DNA from: CAVZBT01 sp963773605
GTDB lineage: Bacteria; Acidobacteriota; UBA6911
Direction of reading: 5' to 3'
DNA length: 64,000 nt
NCBI GenBank assembly: GCA_963773605.1
Contig: CAVZBT010000017.1
Location: 1-64,000 of the forward strand
Shown piece after piece: positions 58,514 to 64,000 of this stretch. The position numbers and the translations under genes were made by a program. Each line of letters begins with the position of its first letter. Positions within the stretch are counted from its first letter, which is position 1. Below the pieces are notes generated by a model. That model made no database searches. It was not told where the DNA came from and saw nothing but the letters and a program-made list of their open reading frames with translations.

Positions 58514-60757
58514 GTGACCAGACGCGCATTCGCAGCCTTCGTCCTCGTCTTCGTCGCCGGGGCGTCCGCCCGGGCCGCGCGTGCACAGCAGGACCCGCTT
58601 CGGCAGGACCAGCTTCAGCTCAAGACAGCACCGCCGTCCGAACGTGTTCGGACCCAAATCCCGTACCGCGACGGTACCGTCGTGCTCGTTTCCGACTTCC
58701 AGGAGAGGACTTCCAAGACCCACTACCGCGCGCAGGGCCACGTCGAGATCTCGTTCCAGGACATGCTGATCACCTGCGACGCCGCGGAGTACGACGAGGC
58801 CACGCAGCAGGGATCCACCGAGGGGGCGACCCGGTTCAGCCAGAAGGCCCAGTGGCTCGCCTGCTCCCGCGCGGAATTCGATTTCAGCAATCAGACCGGG
58901 GTGTTCTATGACGCCAGCGGCTTTACAGACCGCGAGTTCCTCGTGCGGGGCAGCACGGTGCTGAAAACGGGCAAAGACAGGTACGTGGTGCGGGATGGGG
59001 CGATTACGGCCTGCCCCGAGCGGCGCCCGAAGTGGTCCTTCGGCACCTCCAGCGCTCGCGTCAGGGTCGATCACACCGCGAGACTCAGGAACATGGTGTT
59101 CAAGATCAAAGGTGTCCCGGTCCTTTACCTGCCATATCTGATCGTTCCCATGGAGGAAAAGACGCGCAGTTCTGGGTTCATCCCGTTCCACACGGGCACC
59201 TCGACCTCAAAGGGGAGACTCTTCAGCCAGGGGTATTACCAGACGCTGGGGCGCAGCGCCGATACCACGCTCTACGCAGACTATTTTACGCTGCGGGGCC
59301 TGGCCGTCGGCGGCATCCTGCGCGCGCGCCCAAACCCCAGGACCCGGCTGTTTCTGCAAGCCTACGGCATTCGGGACCGGTTGGACCAGGGGGGCGCACT
59401 GGTCATTGCCGACGGAGAGAGCTTGTTCGAAAACGGCTTCCGCGCCGTGGCTCGGGTGAACATCACGACGAATTTCCGCTTCCGGCAGGCCTTCGCCGAC
59501 ACGTTCCGGTCCGCAACCATTCCGCAGGAAAACTCGGTGCTTTTCCTGACCCGCAATCATGGCAGCTTTTCGACCAACATCCTTTTCCAGCGCCACGAGG
59601 TGTTGTTTCCGGGGCGCTCGCTCGTGATGCGCAAATCGCCCGCGATCGAGTTTTTCTCGCTGGGAATGCCCGTCGGAAAGCTGCCGCTGCTGTTTTATCT
59701 GCAGACATCGGCGGACGGCGTCTCGAGGATCGACAGCAGAATAGAAACGCCAAAGATGGTTCAGAGGCTCGACGTGCACCCGCGGCTGGAGCTCCGGCTG
59801 CCCGCTGTTGCCGGGTTCTCGCTCGTCCCGACTGTAGGGGCGCGGGAAACCTTCTATAGCGCCAGGATTTCGGACGAGGCGTCGCCCGAAGTGATCCCGC
59901 GCAGGCTCGAGCGCCGCTATGCGGAATTCGAGCTCGATCTGCGCACCCCGACCCTCGAGAAAGACTTCGGCACCGGAACGGGACGGCTCCGGCATGTGGT
60001 GGAGCCCGTCATTACGTACCGCCGCATATCGGGCATCGATAACCTCAGGGAGATCGTCCGTTTCGACGAAGAAGACGCGATCGCCGACACCAATGAGGTG
60101 GAGTACGGGATCGTGAACCGCCTGTTCCGGAAACGCGACCTCAAGCAGGGCGGCAGCCAGGACTACGAGCTGCTATCGTTTACCCTCGCTCAGAAGTACT
60201 ACTTCGACCCCACGTTCGGCGGAGCCTTCCGCCAGGGGGACTCCAACCAGTTTTACCCGCTGAACACCCTCACCGGCTTCTCACTGACGGGCATCCAGAG
60301 AAACCTGGCACCGACAAGCATGATCCTGAGAGTCAACCCGCTGAGAGGCATTTCCTACGACGTGCGCTCCGACTTCGACAGCCGGCTGCAGAGCTTTCGC
60401 GATGCCAGCGTCTCGGCCCTGTGGCAGCAGGAAAAACTGTTCGTCGCGGGCACTTATTTCAGAACCCGGGCGCTGGAACCCGGCATGGCCGAGAGCAACC
60501 ACGTGCAGGGACAGGCTGGATACGGATCCGTGACACGGGGTTTCTCCGGCAGCGTGACCGTCAGCTATAATATTCAGTCCACGCAACTGTTGAATAGTCA
60601 CACCCGGGTAAGTTACATGTGGGACTGTTGCGGCCTGGCGATGGAATTCCAGCAGTTCGATCTGGGGCTCCGGACGGAAAGCCGGTTCAGCTTTTCCTTC
60701 ACGCTCAAGGGCATCGGCAGTTTCGGCAACCTGAAGCGGCCCGAGAGCCTGTTCTGA
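58514..60757 (+). CDS. lptD: LPS-assembly protein LptD
   Basis: 747 aa from GTG at 58514. Signal peptide (AFAAFVLVFVAGASARAARAQ), an OstA-type N-terminal domain ('YRAQGHVEISFQDMLITCDAAEYDEAT' in parts), then a long beta-barrel with aromatic-ended strands. Inserts lipopolysaccharide into the outer membrane. It shows that the host is a Gram-negative, diderm bacterium. The family usually has four Cys; I saw Cys in 'LITCDAAEYDE' and 'WDCCG' only, so a full disulfide pattern is unclear. Its start lies 71 bp from the divergent archease gene. Confidence 0.85.
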   Translation: MTRRAFAAFVLVFVAGASARAARAQQDPLRQDQLQLKTAPPSERVRTQIPYRDGTVVLVSDFQERTSKTHYRAQGHVEISFQDMLITCDAAEYDEATQQGSTEGATRFSQKAQWLACSRAEFDFSNQTGVFYDASGFTDREFLVRGSTVLKTGKDRYVVRDGAITACPERRPKWSFGTSSARVRVDHTARLRNMVFKIKGVPVLYLPYLIVPMEEKTRSSGFIPFHTGTSTSKGRLFSQGYYQTLGRSADTTLYADYFTLRGLAVGGILRARPNPRTRLFLQAYGIRDRLDQGGALVIADGESLFENGFRAVARVNITTNFRFRQAFADTFRSATIPQENSVLFLTRNHGSFSTNILFQRHEVLFPGRSLVMRKSPAIEFFSLGMPVGKLPLLFYLQTSADGVSRIDSRIETPKMVQRLDVHPRLELRLPAVAGFSLVPTVGARETFYSARISDEASPEVIPRRLERRYAEFELDLRTPTLEKDFGTGTGRLRHVVEPVITYRRISGIDNLREIVRFDEEDAIADTNEVEYGIVNRLFRKRDLKQGGSQDYELLSFTLAQKYYFDPTFGGAFRQGDSNQFYPLNTLTGFSLTGIQRNLAPTSMILRVNPLRGISYDVRSDFDSRLQSFRDASVSALWQQEKLFVAGTYFRTRALEPGMAESNHVQGQAGYGSVTRGFSGSVTVSYNIQSTQLLNSHTRVSYMWDCCGLAMEFQQFDLGLRTESRFSFSFTLKGIGSFGNLKRPESLF

Positions 60758-60786
60758 GCGACGCACGGGGAGTGAGTGCCGCAGCC

Positions 60787-61284
60787 ATGGTTACGGTCTA
60801 TCTATCGGCGGGCTCGAATCTGGGTGATCGGGAAGGAAATCTCCGGCGCGGGGTCGAGTTCCTGAGCGACGCGGACGTTGCGCCCTCCCGTCTGTCCTCC
60901 ACCTTCGAGACGGAACCGGTCGGCTACCTCGACCAGCCATGGTTCCTGAACCTCGTCATCGAGGCCCGCACGGCGATACCACCGGACCAGCTGCTGAGGG
61001 TCTGCCTGTCGGCCGAGCACGCGCAGCGGCGGACGCGCACGTTCCGCAACGCGCCCCGAACGCTCGACCTGGACATTCTGTTATACGGAGACGTAGTGCT
61101 CGACACCCCGGGCCTTACCCTGCCGCACCCAGGGCTCCCCGAGCGCCGGTTCGTTCTCGAGCCACTGGCGCAGTTGGCGCCCGCGTTGATCCACCCCGTT
61201 CTGAAGCTGAGCATCCGATCGCTGCTGGCCCGTTGCCTGGACCGGTCAACGGTACGCCCCTATCCCCCCGGAGAGCGCCGCTGA
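60787..61284 (+). CDS. folK: 2-amino-4-hydroxy-6-hydroxymethyldihydropteridine pyrophosphokinase
   Basis: 165 aa from ATG at 60787. Transfers pyrophosphate from ATP to hydroxymethyldihydropterin, a step of folate biosynthesis in the cytoplasm. HPPK pattern: 'VYLSAGSNLGDREGNLRRGV', 'SSTFETEPVGYLDQPWFLNLVIEART' in parts, 'RTRTFRNAPRTLDLDILLYGD' with the Asp pair that binds Mg, and 'PHPGLPERRFVLEPLAQL'. TGATG overlap with the next gene. Forms a cluster with the nucleoside kinase and panC, a combination seen in several bacterial phyla. Confidence 0.9.
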   Translation: MVTVYLSAGSNLGDREGNLRRGVEFLSDADVAPSRLSSTFETEPVGYLDQPWFLNLVIEARTAIPPDQLLRVCLSAEHAQRRTRTFRNAPRTLDLDILLYGDVVLDTPGLTLPHPGLPERRFVLEPLAQLAPALIHPVLKLSIRSLLARCLDRSTVRPYPPGERR

Positions 61285-61928
61285 TGCACTCATACATCGC
61301 CATCGAAGGTCCCATCGGCGTAGGCAAGACCTCCCTCGCCGAGTCGTTTCGGCGGGACATGAGCGCCGAAATCATTCTCGACGTGTTCGACAACCCGTTC
61401 CTGGGAGACTTCTACCGCGACCGCCCCGCGGCCGCGTTCAAGACGCAGATGTATTTCCTGGCCACCCGTTTCCAGCAGCAGGACGCCATCCGCAGGGCCG
61501 CATCAGGCGGGCCCATCCGCGTGAGCGATTACCTGTTCGCCCGCGACAAGATATTCGCGTATCTCAACCTCGACGACCACGAGATCATGGTGTACGACCG
61601 GCTGTTCGCGGCGCTGAGCCCCTACGCCCCCGTCCCGGACCTCGTCGTTTATCTGAACGCGCCTCGGGAGGTCCTGCTCGAACGGGTGCGGCGCAGGAAT
61701 GTGGAGTTCGAGGCCAAGATCTCCGAGGACTATGTCGACGATCTGATCCAAGCCTACGAGCACTTCTTTTTCCACTACGAGGACACCCCCCTGCTGATCG
61801 TAAACACCGCCGAAATAGACTTCGTGGAAAACGCCGACGACCTGCGCGCGCTGCAGCAGAAGATCACCGCGGGAACCGTGAGGGGCATCGAGTACTACCA
61901 CCCGATCCGAAAGCGGCGCTTCAAGTGA
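61284..61928 (+). CDS. Deoxynucleoside kinase (deoxyadenosine/deoxyguanosine kinase-like)
   Basis: 214 aa from ATG at 61284. Walker A 'GPIGVGKTSLAES' (residues 9-17), then 'DVFDNPFLGDFYRDR', 'KTQMYFLATRFQQQ', 'RVSDYLFARDKIFA' (DRS-like), lid 'RRRNVEFEAKISEDYVDDL'. Phosphorylates deoxynucleosides for DNA precursor salvage. Short size matches bacterial dNK. It overlaps folK by one base (TGATG), a coupling repeated in other bacteria where dNK and folK sit together. Confidence 0.85.
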   Translation: MHSYIAIEGPIGVGKTSLAESFRRDMSAEIILDVFDNPFLGDFYRDRPAAAFKTQMYFLATRFQQQDAIRRAASGGPIRVSDYLFARDKIFAYLNLDDHEIMVYDRLFAALSPYAPVPDLVVYLNAPREVLLERVRRRNVEFEAKISEDYVDDLIQAYEHFFFHYEDTPLLIVNTAEIDFVENADDLRALQQKITAGTVRGIEYYHPIRKRRFK

Positions 61929-61989
61929 GGGATCAACGGGCCCATCGTGCTCGCAGATCCGGAGTCGCACGCCCGGGTCGGGTCCGGTC

Positions 61990-62014
61990 AGCTACTTTAA
62001 AATCAGTAGCTTTT
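61990..62014 (+). terminator. Intrinsic terminator-like hairpin before panC
   Basis: AGCTACT (61990-61996) and AGTAGCT (62005-62011) form a 7-bp stem with an 8-nt loop, followed by TTTT. It ends 20 bp before panC and overlaps the -35 box of the panC promoter. Confidence 0.5.
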
Positions 62015-62024
62015 CCGATATGAT
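61996..62024 (+). promoter_or_regulatory. panC: Promoter of panC, possibly leaderless
   Basis: TTTAAA (61996-62001), 17-bp spacer, TATGAT (62019-62024). The ATG is at 62034, so the transcript would start at or within a few bases of it. No Shine-Dalgarno is seen. This fits a leaderless mRNA. Confidence 0.5.
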
Positions 62025-62033
62025 GCTTGCCCC

Positions 62034-62888
62034 ATGGAAATAGTCAATCGCGTCTCGCGGATGTCCTCGATCGCCACGAAGGTCGTCTCAGGAGATGTCA
62101 AGATCGGACTGGTTTCCACCATGGGGGCCATCCACCCCGGCCACCTCAGCCTGATCAAGACCGCGCGCACGATGACCGACCTGGTGGTCGTCTCCATTTT
62201 CGTCAATCGCCTTCAGTTCCTCAATGACGAGGAATATCGGAACTACCCTCGGGACATAACCAAAGACGTGGACCTGCTGCGGGACGAGAACGTGGATTAC
62301 ATCTTCACCCCGCCAGAGGAGGAGATGTACCCGGAGGATTTTTCGTCGTACGTCGAGGTCGAGAATTTCGGCACGAAGCTGCCAATCCTGCATCGCAGCA
62401 CCTATTTTCGTGGGATGACAACCAGCGTTCTCAAGATGATCAACATCGTGAAGCCGGCGTTTATTTTCTTCGGGCAGAAAGACGGGCTGCAGGGCGCGAT
62501 ACTCCGGAAGATGATCCGTGATCTCAACATCAATACCGAGGTCGTAGTCACGCCCGTGGTCCGCGACGCCTCGGGTTTGGCGTACGCCGCGCGCAACTAT
62601 TTCCTCATGCCTAACCAGAGGGTGTCGGCCGCCATTATCCATAGGGCGCTGCAGGCCGCCGATGCGGTCATCGGCACGGGCGAAACCCAGGTCAAGAAGA
62701 TAGTCCGGGAAATCGCGGCCGTCATCGAATCCGAACCTGAAGCCACGCTGGAATACGCCGTCATCGCCGACCCGGAATCGCTGGAACCTCTCGGCAAAAT
62801 CGAGGGGGGCGCGCTCATCGCGGTCGGCGCGAAAATCGGCAACACCTCACTGAACGACTCTCTCCTGCTCGAAAAACCCGCCAAATAA
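62034..62888 (+). CDS. panC: Pantoate-beta-alanine ligase, divergent
   Basis: 284 aa from ATG at 62034. Makes pantothenate from pantoate, beta-alanine and ATP. The class I-like motif GAIHPGHLSL is kept, as are 'FGQKD' and the Arg-Asn of 'AARN'. Differences from the usual enzyme: the pantoate-binding FVNPTQF is 'FVNRLQF', the GHFRGV block is 'TYFRGM', and SSRN is AARN. Key Lys and Gln survive. It may be an active but divergent enzyme, or have altered substrate use. Separate promoter and terminator isolate it from the dNK gene. Confidence 0.75.
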   Translation: MEIVNRVSRMSSIATKVVSGDVKIGLVSTMGAIHPGHLSLIKTARTMTDLVVVSIFVNRLQFLNDEEYRNYPRDITKDVDLLRDENVDYIFTPPEEEMYPEDFSSYVEVENFGTKLPILHRSTYFRGMTTSVLKMINIVKPAFIFFGQKDGLQGAILRKMIRDLNINTEVVVTPVVRDASGLAYAARNYFLMPNQRVSAAIIHRALQAADAVIGTGETQVKKIVREIAAVIESEPEATLEYAVIADPESLEPLGKIEGGALIAVGAKIGNTSLNDSLLLEKPAK

Positions 62889-63022
62889 TGGGGTTTGGGG
62901 GTAGTAACCCCGTTGCGCGCGGCGGGAATTGTGATATCTTGGTAGCAGGAAAATTACGGCCTGCAGCTTCCGCACTAATCTGAGGCAGCTCTGCGGCGAT
63001 AAGTACAGAGGAGGATGAAGAT

Positions 63023-64000
63023 TGTCTTTCCGCCGTCTGCGAAGATCGCTGGCGCTTTTTGCCTTTTTGGCTCTCCTGCTACCCGCCTTCACCGTTGACT
63101 CAAATGCGGGTTCTCTCGAGACAATTCAAACCAAGATTGCCCAATTCCTCAAGCGGCCCGGCGTCCGTTCGGCCGACTGGGGCATCGAAATCATCGATCC
63201 CACCAGCAAGAGTGTTTTGTTGTCCGTAAATGCAGATAAGACCTTCCTGCCCGCCTCGGTCCTGAAGGTCGTGACCACCTCCGCCGCGCTCGAAAAGCTC
63301 GGGCCCGACTTCCGCTTCCGTACCGGCGTTTACACAAACGGGAGCGTCTTGCCGGACGGCACCGTGAATGGCGACGTTATCCTTGTCGGTAAAGGGGATC
63401 CTAATCTCATGGACCCCTACGGCGACCTGCTCGACAAACCGGCTATGCAGGAGCTTGCGGAGAAACTGCAGGGACTAGGCATCCGGAAGGTCACCGGCCA
63501 AGTCATCGGGGACGACAGTTACTTCGAGTTCACGACGCACGGCAAGGGCTGGACGGCTCAGGACCTCAAAACCGTCTACGGCGCGCCCATCAACGCGCTG
63601 AGCATCAACAACAACGTGTTTTGGGTGCACGCCCGGCCCACGCGGGACCGTCAGCTGGTCTCCGTATCGATAGAGCCGCGCACGTCGTATTTCCACATCC
63701 GCAACCTCGCGACCACAGGCGGTCGGCGCAGCCGGCGCACCCTGTTTGCGCGGGTGATCCCGGGGACACGGACCCTGGTCGTGTCCGGAGTGCTGCCGGC
63801 CTCCTCGGGCTACAGCCACTACGTGCTGCTCGAAAAGCCAGCCGAAGTGGCAGCCAGCCTGCTGAAAGAGGACTTGGAGCGGCATGGGATACGCGTCGAG
63901 GGCTCGATCGACACCCTGCACCAGGGCGAAATTGCGCCGGCCGCCCGGCGCGGCTGGAAGCTGTTGGCCGAGCACCACTCGCCGCCCCTGGTGCGGGCGC
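63023..64000 (+). CDS. D-alanyl-D-alanine carboxypeptidase/endopeptidase, PBP4-type (partial, 3' end outside window)
   Basis: TTG start at 63023, after GAGGAGGATGAAGA; runs off the window end. Signal peptide ('LALFAFLALLLPAFTVDSNAG'), then SxxK site 'LPASVLKVVTTSAALEKLG' (Ser-Val-Leu-Lys) and SxN site 'ALSINNNVFW' about 120 residues later. The third motif (KTG) would be beyond the window. The first region has 'WGIEIIDPTSKSVLLSVNADKTF' in parts, typical of class C PBP4/DacB. Trims peptidoglycan stem peptides in the periplasm. A TTGCGC / TATCTT pair at 62914-62941 may be its promoter. Confidence 0.8.

Overview
The window reads as a GC-rich chromosome segment from a Gram-negative bacterium, most likely an Acidobacteriota member. 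This placement is inference. It rests on an LptD gene (so an outer membrane), an alternative complex III (ActABCDEF) operon running straight into an A2-type caa3 oxidase, a folK-deoxynucleoside kinase-panC cluster, and highly palindromic intergenic repeats. No rRNA or marker gene is present to fix the taxon.

Layout. (1) 1-22,428 is accessory DNA: two integrative elements in tandem at the 3' half of a tRNA-Lys(CUU) gene. Element A (1 to about 14,326, left end outside the window) carries small phage/plasmid-like genes, a recombination-directionality-factor-like protein, a ParB-like protein, a metallopeptidase, a DUF5131 protein, a HerA/FtsK-like ATPase, an Xis-like protein and a tyrosine integrase. 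Element B (14,275-22,428) has a P4-type integrase, an AlpA-like regulator, an O-like replication initiator with an iteron array inside its gene, small phage-like genes and a frameshifted tape-measure-like gene. A 52-bp direct repeat marks the A/B junction and the tRNA. (2) 22.6-29.4 kb: a hybrid histidine kinase without the phospho-acceptor histidine, a receiver-ATPase response regulator, an aldehyde dehydrogenase, glycine C-acetyltransferase, and palindromic repeats. (3) 29.5-41.7 kb: one long minus-strand respiratory operon (actABCDEF, a small membrane protein, a SCO protein, coxBACD), which would carry electrons from quinol through cytochromes to O2. (4) 42-50.7 kb: pyruvate kinase, aldo/keto reductase, M1 aminopeptidase, a cold-shock protein with a long leader, membrane proteins, and a MacAB-like adaptor and ATPase. 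(5) 50.9-54.1 kb: a 117-bp tandem repeat, tRNA-Leu(GAG), and pgk-tpiA-secG with many small frameshifts. (6) 54.1-64 kb: a TPR gene remnant, a solitary GroEL, rtcB plus archease, lptD, folK, deoxynucleoside kinase, panC and the start of a PBP4-type carboxypeptidase.

Main discovery candidate. rtcB (RNA 3'-phosphate ligase) is a full-length reading frame interrupted by one in-frame TGA. The TGA sits exactly at the codon for the universally conserved, manganese-binding cysteine (GYDIN-C-GVR). Twenty-one nucleotides after the TGA is the apical loop of a hairpin with a 6-bp perfect stem and a GGUCU loop, the geometry of a bacterial SECIS element. The simplest reading is a selenocysteine-containing RtcB encoded next to its activator, archease.

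Sequence quality. At least ten single-base frameshifts fall in genes that should be intact (pgk, tpiA, secG, actB and several element genes). They look like consensus indel errors rather than gene decay, and should be resolved before calling any of these genes broken. The rtcB TGA is not of this type, because the frame is unchanged across it.
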